Assembly: GCA_027053135.1 (NCBI GenBank)
Contig: JALUEA010000017.1
Coordinates: 1 to 18,903 of the forward strand
Origin: Candidatus Altimarinota bacterium
GTDB lineage: Bacteria; Patescibacteriota; Gracilibacteria; CAIRYL01
Reading direction: 5' to 3'
Length of the DNA stretch: 18,903 bases
Translations under genes and position numbers: made by a program
Shown here: piece after piece, positions 1 through 7,239 of the stretch
Position numbering within the stretch: the stretch's first letter is position 1
Layout: the number at the start of each line of letters is the position of its first letter
The notes under the pieces: model-generated
Databases searched by the model: none
Seen by the model: only the letters and a program-made list of their open reading frames with translations
Told to the model about the DNA's origin: nothing

Positions 1-1
1 T

Positions 2-1258
2 ATCTTATCTACCTCTACTATCTTTTTAAAAAAACATTCATTAGCGAAATTTTTAAATTATAAACAGTCAATAACAAAAATTTTTAATAAAGAAATACGT
101 GCGAAAGATATTATTATGGAAGATATTCAAGATTTACAGCATTTACAATTGGCTGGGTATTTAAAAAATATTGATTTAAGTACTATTGCCAATACAGACA
201 TTGATTCTCATCAGGGTGAAAAAGAATCAAATACAACAGAAGTAATGCAAGAAGAAGAGAAACATGCAGAAGATGATATGGTCTGCCAAAAGCGGTATAA
301 AGATCTTGTTGCAATGAATTATTTCGATTTTTCACGGTGTACGAATACGGAAATAAGAAATGAAAATTTTACAGCAAAAGATGATCATGTACCAACACAG
401 TCGATGGTATTGATTTTTGATGCGTCGGGATCAATGGCAAAACAAATAAATGGAAAAAGTCGAATGGAAATTGCTAAGAAATCAGTTGAAAAATTTTTAA
501 AAACGCTTGATAGAAAGAATCATTTTCTATTCTCTCTTGTAGAGTATGGGCATAAGGGAAATAATACGAAGGCAGGAAAAAATGTTTCATGTGCAGGAAT
601 AGAAGAAGTAGTTCCTATGGGAGAAGTACAGAGTAATAAAATTGCAGAAATTATTTCATCGTTTATGCCAACAGGATGGACACCTATTTCGGCATCGTTG
701 CAAAAAGCAGAAGAAATTTTATCGGCACATACGAGTGATGAAAAATATATTGTAGTGGTAAGTGATGGGGAAGAAACATGTGGAGGAGATCCTGTTGCGA
801 CAGTGAAAAGTATTAAAGTAAAACATCCAGAGATAAAAGTAAATGTTATCGGATTTGATGTTGATGATTCGGCTGGTGCGCAATTGAAAGCAATTGCAGA
901 AGCAGGAGATGGAAAGTATTTTGCTGTTTCAACAGAGCAGCAGTTTGCTGCGGCATTACGAGAAAATAAAAAGCAGTTACAAAAAGTTGATTATGCACTG
1001 GGACGAAGTATAGAACAAATATATGATATGAGTGTATTAACGAATACCTATATGCAATGTATGACTGCGTTAGAACGAGAAAATGCAGTTATGCAAATAG
1101 ATATACATGGAACAAAACTGTTGGGATCAGAATGTCAATCATATGCAGAAAAGCGATATTCATCTCGATATGAAGAACTGAAAGAAATTATTCAGGAAAA
1201 TTATACAACGGGGAAAGAGGAGTTTCAGAAAAATAAGTCGGTGATTTTTGAGAAATAA
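2..1258 (+). CDS. VWA (von Willebrand factor type A) domain protein, 5'-truncated by the window edge
   Basis: The frame is open from base 2 without any stop; the first ATG is at 116, but the 38 codons before it look coding, so the true start is probably upstream of the window. Counting from the ATG at 116, a VWA domain spans about residues 95-285. It has a complete metal-ion-dependent adhesion site: DASGS (D102, S104, S106), T189 in TGWTP and D217 in SDGEE. C159 and C222 sit where many bacterial VWA proteins of the SCAGIE/GEETCGGDP type have a cysteine pair. A charged, Glu-rich stretch precedes the domain (about 34-60), and a helical charged tail with C315 and C340 follows it. VWA domains bind a ligand or partner through a divalent metal; the ligand here is unknown. 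Anchoring or a signal peptide cannot be judged because the N-terminus is missing. The stop is TAA. Confidence 0.85.
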   Translation: MLSTSTIFLKKHSLAKFLNYKQSITKIFNKEIRAKDIIMEDIQDLQHLQLAGYLKNIDLSTIANTDIDSHQGEKESNTTEVMQEEEKHAEDDMVCQKRYKDLVAMNYFDFSRCTNTEIRNENFTAKDDHVPTQSMVLIFDASGSMAKQINGKSRMEIAKKSVEKFLKTLDRKNHFLFSLVEYGHKGNNTKAGKNVSCAGIEEVVPMGEVQSNKIAEIISSFMPTGWTPISASLQKAEEILSAHTSDEKYIVVVSDGEETCGGDPVATVKSIKVKHPEIKVNVIGFDVDDSAGAQLKAIAEAGDGKYFAVSTEQQFAAALRENKKQLQKVDYALGRSIEQIYDMSVLTNTYMQCMTALERENAVMQIDIHGTKLLGSECQSYAEKRYSSRYEELKEIIQENYTTGKEEFQKNKSVIFEK

Positions 1259-1279
1259 ATTTTTTTTTTGAACGGTCTT

Positions 1280-1288
1280 TGGTATAAT
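1280..1288 (+). promoter_or_regulatory. Extended -10 promoter for the peroxiredoxin gene
   Basis: TGG followed by TATAAT (1283-1288) is a perfect extended -10 element. No good -35 lies at the usual spacing; only a T-run is present. Transcription would start near 1295, giving a leader of about 30 bases without a Shine-Dalgarno. The element and its downstream bases closely match the promoter before the rmlD gene. Confidence 0.65.
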
Positions 1289-1325
1289 GAGGATAGAAAA
1301 ATACAAATTTTAACTTTTTTATACT

Positions 1326-1877
1326 ATGAATTTTGAAGACCAATATGTTGTAGCTCGTGTTTCTGGAAAAGCTCCAGATTTTACAGCAAATGCGTATTTT
1401 AATGGTGAGTTTACGAAAATATCTTTATATGAAGATGTTTTAAATAAAGGAAAATGGGCGGTTGTGTTTTTTTATCCGCTTGATTTTACATTTGTTTGTC
1501 CAACAGAAATTAAAGAATTTTCTGCAAAGGCATCTGAGTTTGAAAAAGTTGGGGCTCAAATTATTGGAGTTTCTGTTGATTCAGAACATTCACATAAAGC
1601 ATGGTGTGAAGGAGATCTTGGACCAATAAATTTTCCTTTAGTATCAGATTTGCAAAAAGAAATTTCTATTGCATACGATGTTTTACATGATGATGGAATG
1701 TCTCTTCGAGGAACATTTATTATTGATCCAGAAGGGAAAATTCATTCTTCAACAGTAAATGATTTACCTATAGGGCGGAATGTAGACGAAATTTTACGAA
1801 CACTTGTAGCAGCACAAAGTGGAGAGTTATGTCCAGTGGCATGGAAACCAGGAGAAGAAACTCTTGGAAAAGCATAA
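1326..1877 (+). CDS. Typical 2-Cys peroxiredoxin (AhpC/Prx1 family)
   Basis: This 183-residue protein reduces hydrogen peroxide and organic or peroxynitrite peroxides with thiols; it is cytosolic and acts as a dimer. The peroxidatic site PLDFTFVCPTE (P51, T55, C58) and the conserved R128 in LRGTF are intact. The resolving cysteine is C169 in GELCPVAWKPG, as in typical 2-Cys enzymes. The GGLG motif linked to overoxidation sensitivity in eukaryotic enzymes reads GDLG (96-99), and there is no C-terminal YF helix, so a robust, overoxidation-resistant enzyme is expected (inference). C94 is an extra cysteine. The gene stands alone between its own promoter and a hairpin terminator. No AhpF or thioredoxin partner is in the window; the DsbA-like protein downstream is probably exported and so is not an obvious partner. 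Confidence 0.95.
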   Translation: MNFEDQYVVARVSGKAPDFTANAYFNGEFTKISLYEDVLNKGKWAVVFFYPLDFTFVCPTEIKEFSAKASEFEKVGAQIIGVSVDSEHSHKAWCEGDLGPINFPLVSDLQKEISIAYDVLHDDGMSLRGTFIIDPEGKIHSSTVNDLPIGRNVDEILRTLVAAQSGELCPVAWKPGEETLGKA

Positions 1878-1905
1878 AATATTTTTTGGGAAGAAATTGC
1901 AATAC

Positions 1906-1936
1906 AAAAAAACTGAGTATATATCTCAGTTTTTTT
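1906..1936. terminator. Bidirectional rho-independent terminator between peroxiredoxin and the O-antigen ligase-like gene
   Basis: A perfect 12-bp stem (seven A, then CTGAG, pairing with CTCAG and seven T) encloses a seven-base loop. The A-run on one side and T-run on the other supply a U-tract in either direction, so it can end both the plus-strand peroxiredoxin and the converging minus-strand operon. Confidence 0.85.
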
Positions 1937-1953
1937 ATTTATACGATATATGT

Positions 1954-3891
1954 TTATTTATATCGGCGTAAGATGTTTCCTTCTTCTCTATGGTGTTTCC
2001 AAAATTTTTGCCATTTTTTTTCTGTTTGGTGTGTGGTATCAAAATAATATGCAGGAATTAAGGTGTTTGCAATAGTATGGAGTTGTTGTGATGATTCTTC
2101 TGGAGAAAGGAGGTTATAGTATTTTGCGATATTGATGACTTGCAAGTGTTTTGGAAAAAAGTTTCCGGCATGTTTTTGGAGTGTTCGGAGAAGTGTTCGT
2201 GCTTTATTGATATTATTTTCTTGAATGGCACGAAAAAGTTGTATTTCGTAGTATTGATCATTTTCAAAATGGTATTTGTTCCCAAGAGTAATTATTTGTT
2301 TTTGGTGTGTTTCTGAAAAATAGGGGTATGCTTTTAAGAGATTATTTTCAAAATATGGGGTGTTGAGAATATTTTGGGCGTGTTGGAATTGTATTTTTTG
2401 TGGAAGGTTTGTATGAGTTGTAAGGGTATAGAGTGATTTTTCAGAGGCGTTTATAGCAAATGCTGTTTTTAAGAGAAAAAGGGAAAAGAAAAGAGAGAGA
2501 AGAGTGATGAGTATATGAAATATTCGATTGATATGAAGTGAAATGATGTTTTTTTCAGAAGAAGCGGTTTGGGGTGTTCGAAAAATTAGAGCAAGAAATA
2601 TAACTGCTATAAAACTATCAGTTATAACCGCAAATCCAAATGTCCAACTGGTAAAAAGAGCAATAAGTCCTGAAAGTGCTATAATCGAAATAAGATCAAG
2701 AGATTGAGAAGTAAAAGAGTGTTGGATATTTTTTATGGCAGTATGGACGGTTTTCCAGATTCCAAAAATAAAAAGGAGAAACCCAAAAATACCGTATTGA
2801 AGAAGTATATCGAGAATAATCGAATGACTTCTATCGGGAAGGGAAGAGAAGTTCTCTGGTTCAAGTGCTTGGACTGATAAAGTTTGCGCGAACGGAGTAC
2901 TCAACATATCAGCCCCTGTTCCTGTCCAAAAAAAGTGAGGGATAAGGTGAAGTGCATCGTTCCAAAAATAAAATCGTGCGGCAATAGATTCTCCTCTGTT
3001 TCCGAAGAAGTGAGCAATGCTTTCTCCAAAGAATACAATAAGAAGAAAGAGTCCAATTATTCCTATAAAAAGAGTGATAAGAGATCCTGATAATATGTAT
3101 TTTCCGTATAGGAATGTATTGAAGTATTTGGAAGCGAAAAAAGTAGAAAGGAGGACACTACTTCCAGTGATAATTCCAAGCATTCCTGCTCTTGAGCCAG
3201 TAGTGTAGAGGGCTGTAAGATATAAAAAAATGAGTTGAAGAGAGAAAAAAATGTACCATTTTGTGTATTTATTCGGAGATTTGGTTCGATAGTTGTGTAT
3301 AAGGAAGTACCAGGCAATAAAAAAAGGGAAAAGGAGAAACTGAGCACAGAAATTTGGTTGTCCCATACCGGCAAAACTTCGTGCACTTAAACTGGCAAAA
3401 TTTAAAATTCCACCAAATATAGGTGGGAGGTGTATGTATTGAAGAATTGCCCAAACGGCAGTAATAATTCCAGAAAGAGTAAGCGGTATAAAAAGAAAAG
3501 AGACAATATCGCGTGTTGTAGGTTTGTGAGATCGAATAGAGAAAAATGTTATGATAAGGATAAGAAGAAATAGTACTCCATAGTGTCGAGAATCACTTCC
3601 ATAAAAAGATATAAGTGGGCTATGAGAAAAAAATGTTGAAAGAGAAAGAACACCAATCAAAGCAGAAAGAAAAAAGAAAGATGATCGTGAGATGGTATAG
3701 TGTATGTTTGATTTGGAATGGAAGAGTGTATAGAGATGACGAGCACTAAATACTAGAACAGTGATTCCTGTAAAGAAAAGGAGAAGGAAAAATTTATTAA
3801 CGGAAAATATTTGTTGTGTTTCGAGTGAGTAAAAAAGTGGAAGAAGAAAGAGTATGATTCCTAAAAAAGAGAAAAAAAGAGAGGTAAACAT
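1954..3891 (-). CDS. O-antigen ligase/polymerase-like (Wzy_C) membrane protein with soluble C-terminal domain
   Basis: This 645-residue protein has about a dozen hydrophobic segments in its first 475 residues. It carries Wzy_C-family landmarks: RSFAGMGQPNFCAQ (171-184), TGSRAGMLG (231-239) at the start of the conserved core, RFYFWNDAL...GTGADML (306-330), and a large loop ending DRSHSIILDILLQYG (353-367), the site of the conserved His of WaaL/PglL-type enzymes. Such proteins transfer or polymerise lipid-linked glycans at the outer face of the cytoplasmic membrane; the glycan and acceptor here are unknown. After the last membrane segment, about 165 residues form a helical, TPR-like soluble domain, probably outside the membrane. 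The gene is the last of a three-gene operon, 14 bases after aroB, and ends at a hairpin terminator. Ligase, polymerase and O-oligosaccharyltransferase cannot be told apart by sequence alone. Confidence 0.85.
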   Translation of the reverse strand: MFTSLFFSFLGIILFLLPLFYSLETQQIFSVNKFFLLLFFTGITVLVFSARHLYTLFHSKSNIHYTISRSSFFFLSALIGVLSLSTFFSHSPLISFYGSDSRHYGVLFLLILIITFFSIRSHKPTTRDIVSFLFIPLTLSGIITAVWAILQYIHLPPIFGGILNFASLSARSFAGMGQPNFCAQFLLFPFFIAWYFLIHNYRTKSPNKYTKWYIFFSLQLIFLYLTALYTTGSRAGMLGIITGSSVLLSTFFASKYFNTFLYGKYILSGSLITLFIGIIGLFLLIVFFGESIAHFFGNRGESIAARFYFWNDALHLIPHFFWTGTGADMLSTPFAQTLSVQALEPENFSSLPDRSHSIILDILLQYGIFGFLLFIFGIWKTVHTAIKNIQHSFTSQSLDLISIIALSGLIALFTSWTFGFAVITDSFIAVIFLALIFRTPQTASSEKNIISLHINRIFHILITLLSLFFSLFLLKTAFAINASEKSLYTLTTHTNLPQKIQFQHAQNILNTPYFENNLLKAYPYFSETHQKQIITLGNKYHFENDQYYEIQLFRAIQENNINKARTLLRTLQKHAGNFFPKHLQVINIAKYYNLLSPEESSQQLHTIANTLIPAYYFDTTHQTEKKWQKFWKHHREEGNILRRYK

Positions 3892-3905
3892 AGCATTTTT
3901 TTAAA

Positions 3906-4961
3906 TTATAAAGTGTCGTATTGTACTTCTCCAATGCGTTTTATGAGAACAAGTCGTATTTTCCCGTCTTTTTTCTTTTTATCATGTTTCATTGCGTGCT
4001 GTATTTCTGTATCTGAAAATGGATGATTTGTATCTATTTGTACTGCTGTAAAAATGTTTTTAATACGGTTTTCTTCTTCTTCATTTGTAAAAAGGTTTCG
4101 GTGTTTTGAGGTTTCTAATGCACAAATAATACCTTTTGCAACACCAATTCCGTGAGGGACTTGGAAATGAGAAAGGAGTTCTATAGCGTGGCCATACGTG
4201 TGTCCTAGATTTAGGAATCCGCGTACTCCACCAAATTGTTCTGTTTCGTCTTGTTCTATAATATGTTTTTTAACGGTAATAGATTCTGGAACAAGGGAAA
4301 AGATTTTTTGAGAGAGGAGTGTTTTATCTGAGCAGGTATATACTACATCTTCTAAATGTTTAAAATGAGTTGGACTGCCGAGTATTCCGTGTTTAATCAT
4401 TTCACTTAATCCATTTTGGATTTCTATAAACTCGAGGGTTGATAAAAAGTGTTTACAGCATAAAACTCTTTCGGGTTGATGAAAAGTTCCAATAAGGTTT
4501 TTTCCATGTTTTGTATCTATACCAGTTTTCCCTCCAACACTTGAATCAACCATAGAGAGCAGTGTTGTGGGGACTTGTATAAATGGTATTCCTCGCATGA
4601 AAATACTTGATGCAAATCCTGTCATGTCTCCTATAACACCTCCTCCTACGGCAATAAGAACAGAGGATCTATCGAGATCATGTTCAAAACATGTATCTAT
4701 GATTTTTTCGATATTTTCCCAGGTCTTATTTTCTTCTCCGGCAGGAAGAACAATACAGTTTGAGAGGTCTTCTGTAAAAAAATCTGTTTTAGAAACAATA
4801 TTTTCATCTGTTACGAAGAGGTGTTTTCTATTATTGATTTGTTTTTTTAGAGCATTTTTAAGTTTCGTAAAGGTATTTTCTGGGAAAAAATCTATAGAAT
4901 ACCGAATTGTTTTTTGTTGGAGTTCTATAGAAAGACTTGTTTCTGTGTTCTGGTGATGCAT
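3906..4961 (-). CDS. aroB: 3-dehydroquinate synthase
   Basis: At 351 residues it has the family's usual length and converts DAHP to 3-dehydroquinate, step two of the shikimate pathway, using NAD and a divalent metal. Visible motifs are GGGVIGD (106-112, NAD binding), PTTLLSMVDSSVGGKTGID (131-149), NLIGTFHQP (155-163), GLSEMIKHG with the metal-ligand Glu (E187), NLGHTYGHAIE (H254, H258), and HG at H270, the third ligand. A DKKKKDGKIRLVL segment near the end matches the conserved Lys-rich C-terminal motif. No other shikimate gene is present; it lies 21 bases after the DsbA-like gene and 14 bases before the O-antigen ligase-like gene in an apparent operon. Related sugar-phosphate cyclases share this fold, but the conserved residues favour true AroB. 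Confidence 0.93.
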   Translation of the reverse strand: MHHQNTETSLSIELQQKTIRYSIDFFPENTFTKLKNALKKQINNRKHLFVTDENIVSKTDFFTEDLSNCIVLPAGEENKTWENIEKIIDTCFEHDLDRSSVLIAVGGGVIGDMTGFASSIFMRGIPFIQVPTTLLSMVDSSVGGKTGIDTKHGKNLIGTFHQPERVLCCKHFLSTLEFIEIQNGLSEMIKHGILGSPTHFKHLEDVVYTCSDKTLLSQKIFSLVPESITVKKHIIEQDETEQFGGVRGFLNLGHTYGHAIELLSHFQVPHGIGVAKGIICALETSKHRNLFTNEEEENRIKNIFTAVQIDTNHPFSDTEIQHAMKHDKKKKDGKIRLVLIKRIGEVQYDTL

Positions 4962-4982
4962 AGTGTTGTATAAAAGAATTGT

Positions 4983-5642
4983 TTAGTTCGTATGGAGTAT
5001 TTTTTCAAGTTCAATTGCTACTTTTTTATAGCTTTGGTTTCGTTCAAATTTTGTATTGTTAATAAAAAAAGTAGGGGTTCCTATTACGCCTTTTTCTCGT
5101 GCTTTTGTTCGAATTTCTAGGGTTTGTTTTTCTACTGATTGTGCTTTGTTTTTGGTACATGAAAGAAATTCTTTTGTTTCTGTTTTTGATAATGTAATTG
5201 GTTGTATTTTTTGTAAGAGCGTTGCATTATCTTGTATAGAATCGGTTATATGAATTGTCTGAATAAATTGATCGGTTTTACGAGGTGATACGGTATTGAT
5301 ACATGTGAGGTATTTTGCAAGGAGAAAACTTTTTCCAACGGTTCTTTGGCTATATGGTAAAATATTAAAATCGACATTGCGTTTTGTATATTCTTTTTTT
5401 AATGGAAGATAGGTATTGGTGAAAAAATCGATACAATGAGGACATGCAAAATCAAAATAGAGAAGAAATTGGGTATGTTTTGGAAGCGATGTTGAGGGAC
5501 TGATTGTTTCTTGTGTGTGATTGATTTGTGCTGTGTTCGTATGAAGTTTATTTTGAAAAGTATGTATATGCGTATAATAGGCAGTAGTTGTTCCAAGTAT
5601 GAGAAGTATAATTCCTGCAAAGAGTAGTGTATAATTCTTCAT
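4983..5642 (-). CDS. DsbA-like/thioredoxin-fold thiol:disulfide oxidoreductase, membrane-anchored
   Basis: This 219-residue protein has an N-terminal hydrophobic segment (about 4-21), a signal anchor or uncleaved signal, followed by a linker and a DsbA-type thioredoxin fold. The redox site is CPHC (C67-C70) in FDFACPHC, and the cis-proline loop is GTPTFFIN (P190). An inserted helical domain with C113 and C162, a possible second disulfide, lies between them. It probably makes or reshuffles disulfides in exported proteins. I chose the ATG at 5642; an in-frame TTG nine bases upstream (5651) is less likely and would put LFM before the lysine-containing signal start. It heads the operon with aroB and the O-antigen ligase-like gene. 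No DsbB or VKOR partner is in the window. Confidence 0.85.
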   Translation of the reverse strand: MKNYTLLFAGIILLILGTTTAYYTHIHTFQNKLHTNTAQINHTQETISPSTSLPKHTQFLLYFDFACPHCIDFFTNTYLPLKKEYTKRNVDFNILPYSQRTVGKSFLLAKYLTCINTVSPRKTDQFIQTIHITDSIQDNATLLQKIQPITLSKTETKEFLSCTKNKAQSVEKQTLEIRTKAREKGVIGTPTFFINNTKFERNQSYKKVAIELEKILHTN

Positions 5643-5655
5643 AAAGAGCAAATAA

Positions 5656-5679
5656 GATAGTAGGCAATCCTAGTCTATC
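5656..5679 (-). other. Imperfect hairpin between the potassium channel gene and the DsbA-like gene
   Basis: On the minus strand GATAG-AC-TAGG pairs with CCTA-CTATC around a four-base loop, with a two-base bulge. The following bases are only moderately T-rich, so it could be a weak terminator of the channel gene, a leader structure of the DsbA-like gene, or a chance dyad. Confidence 0.3.
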
Positions 5680-5708
5680 ATATATTGATATTTTTTATTG
5701 GTATTTTT

Positions 5709-6659
5709 TTATTTTTTAAAGAAGAAATGTAAAAATTTTCGTTTTATATTTTTTTGTGTTTCTCTGTTATTTTCTCGGTCTTTTTTTATCATATCTCGTA
5801 GTATTTTCATTTCTCGTTTACTATCTTTGAGTAAATATTGGAGATGGTCATTTTCTTTTTGAAGGGCATTTATTTTATATGATTCTTTCGACATTAATTC
5901 AGCATAAAACGCAGCACCTAAAATAGAAGTTGGCAGGGCATAAATAGCGACTCCTAATATAGTTGTACAGATAGTAATACATTTTCCAATATCTGTTACA
6001 GGAGTAAAGTCTCCATATCCGACGGTTGATATGGTAATGACTGCCCAATATATTGCTTGAGGAATACTTGAAAAAAGTTCTGGTTGGGCATCTTTTTCAG
6101 CAAAATATATAAGGGTTGCACTGGTAAATACGCCCATCATAATAAAAGAAAAGGCGCTTAAAAGAACATGTTTGTGTCGAACGGTGATATCAATAATTTT
6201 ATTGATAGTATTTGAATATTTATAAAGACGAAAAATCCGAAAAATCCGTAAAATTCGTAAGATTCGTAAATCAAGAATGTTTGGTATAAAGAGATTGATT
6301 ATATGGGGAAGTATAACCAGTGCATCAAATACCATTACAGGCGAGAGGATAAATGATACGAGGTTTTTATATTTTTTATGAAATGGATAGGTCCATAGTC
6401 GTAAGAGGTATTCAATACTAAAAATAACAAGTGAAATATTTTCAAAGATTCTAAAGTATTCTTTGTATGGTTGGAAAGAATGGATTGTTTGGATAATCAT
6501 TGCAATGACATTCGCAATAATGAGGATATATAAGAATCGATTTATAAAATTTTGGACGGTACATTTTTTCGTATCTTCTTGAGGTGTGTTTTGAAGGGTA
6601 ATAAATACATATTCTCGAAGAGAGGAGAAAAGAGGTTTTTGGTCAGTGGTGTGTGTCAT
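5709..6659 (-). CDS. Voltage-gated-type potassium channel (six transmembrane segments)
   Basis: This 316-residue protein has the S1-S6 plan. Hydrophobic segments lie at about 42-58, 73-90, 103-123 and 165-187, and the S4 voltage sensor carries a basic residue every third position (R132, R135, R138, R141, R144, K147). The pore loop has the potassium selectivity filter STVGYGD (211-217), followed by S6 (about 225-250). A charged C-terminal helix (about 255-308) looks like a coiled coil for tetramer assembly, as in KvAP/Kv-like bacterial channels. No RCK/TrkA-N domain is present. Its likely role is potassium flux and membrane-potential control. The gene is transcribed alone from the promoter it shares divergently with the methyltransferase gene; the DsbA-like gene follows after a 66-base gap. 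Confidence 0.93.
   Translation of the reverse strand: MTHTTDQKPLFSSLREYVFITLQNTPQEDTKKCTVQNFINRFLYILIIANVIAMIIQTIHSFQPYKEYFRIFENISLVIFSIEYLLRLWTYPFHKKYKNLVSFILSPVMVFDALVILPHIINLFIPNILDLRILRILRIFRIFRLYKYSNTINKIIDITVRHKHVLLSAFSFIMMGVFTSATLIYFAEKDAQPELFSSIPQAIYWAVITISTVGYGDFTPVTDIGKCITICTTILGVAIYALPTSILGAAFYAELMSKESYKINALQKENDHLQYLLKDSKREMKILRDMIKKDRENNRETQKNIKRKFLHFFFKK
6225..6269 (-). repeat. Five tandem 9-bp units encoding the S4 voltage sensor
   Basis: On the plus strand, units such as AATCCGAAA, AATCCGTAA and AATTCGTAA repeat in register. Read on the minus strand they encode RIL/RIF triplets, so the DNA repeat and the S4 arginine periodicity coincide. Confidence 0.7.
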
Positions 6660-6680
6660 TTTTTTGTGTGGTAAATATGC

Positions 6681-6710
6681 TCTCTCTATTATAGCATATA
6701 ATCTGAGAGA
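6681..6710. promoter_or_regulatory. Palindromic divergent promoter, potassium channel / RNA methyltransferase
   Basis: The core ATTATAGCATATAAT (6688-6702) holds two TATAAT boxes facing away from each other across GCA. The minus-strand box is preceded by TGC, making an extended -10 for the channel gene; the plus-strand box (6697-6702) would serve the methyltransferase gene. The flanks TCTCTC and GAGAGA extend the inverted repeat with a small bulge. No clear -35 boxes are visible. Confidence 0.55.
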
Positions 6711-6749
6711 ATTTTATGGGAATTTTCATTTTTTTTGTTCTTTTATTCT

Positions 6750-7208
6750 ATGACTCAAGCACTATTTTTACCGGATATTAGAAGTGGATGGAATGTTGGA
6801 TCATTTTTTCGTACAGCGGATTGTTTAGGTATTTCACAAATTTTTTTATCGGGAGTAACTCCAAGACCGCCTCATAAAGAAATTTCTAAAACGGCTCTTG
6901 ATGCAGATATTTTTGTTCCATGGTCGTATTATAATAATTCTTTGGAATGTGCAAAAATATTGAAATCGAGAGGGTATGTTCTTGTGGCAATGGAATTAAC
7001 AGATGATGCAATATCACTTGATGATTTTGTGTTTCCTGAGAGGACATGTTTGGTGATGGGAAACGAAATTACGGGTGTTTCAGAAGAACTTTTAGAGCTG
7101 TGTGATAGTGTTGTGTTTATTCCAATGAAAGGAAAAAAACAATCTATGAATGTGAGTATCGCAGGAAGTTTAGGAATGTGGGAGATGGTCAAACAACGAA
7201 AAATGTAA
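6750..7208 (+). CDS. TrmH/SpoU-family RNA 2'-O-methyltransferase
   Basis: This 152-residue SPOUT enzyme transfers a methyl group from S-adenosylmethionine to a ribose 2'-OH of tRNA or rRNA. All three SpoU motifs are present: motif 1 NVGSFFRTAD (N15, R21), motif 2 LVMGNEITGVS (E106), and motif 3 IPMKGKKQSMNVSIAGS (S132, N134) in the deep-knot region. It is the short form with no N-terminal substrate-binding domain, and the PRPPH/KTALDA segment resembles small methyltransferases common in candidate-phyla genomes. The substrate cannot be assigned. I chose the ATG at 6750 rather than an in-frame TTG at 6735. It lies 31 bases before dnaE and probably shares its transcript. Confidence 0.9.
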   Translation: MTQALFLPDIRSGWNVGSFFRTADCLGISQIFLSGVTPRPPHKEISKTALDADIFVPWSYYNNSLECAKILKSRGYVLVAMELTDDAISLDDFVFPERTCLVMGNEITGVSEELLELCDSVVFIPMKGKKQSMNVSIAGSLGMWEMVKQRKM

Positions 7209-7239
7209 TATACTTTTGGTACTTTTTTCATATACGACC

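Noticed and set aside
1274..1282. TTGAAC at 1268-1273 as a -35 box for the peroxiredoxin promoter
   Set aside because: Only nine bases separate it from TATAAT, too short for a functional spacer; the extended -10 is the better reading.
4567..4956. A 129-codon plus-strand frame within aroB
   Set aside because: It lies antisense to conserved AroB motifs; its protein is not family-like.
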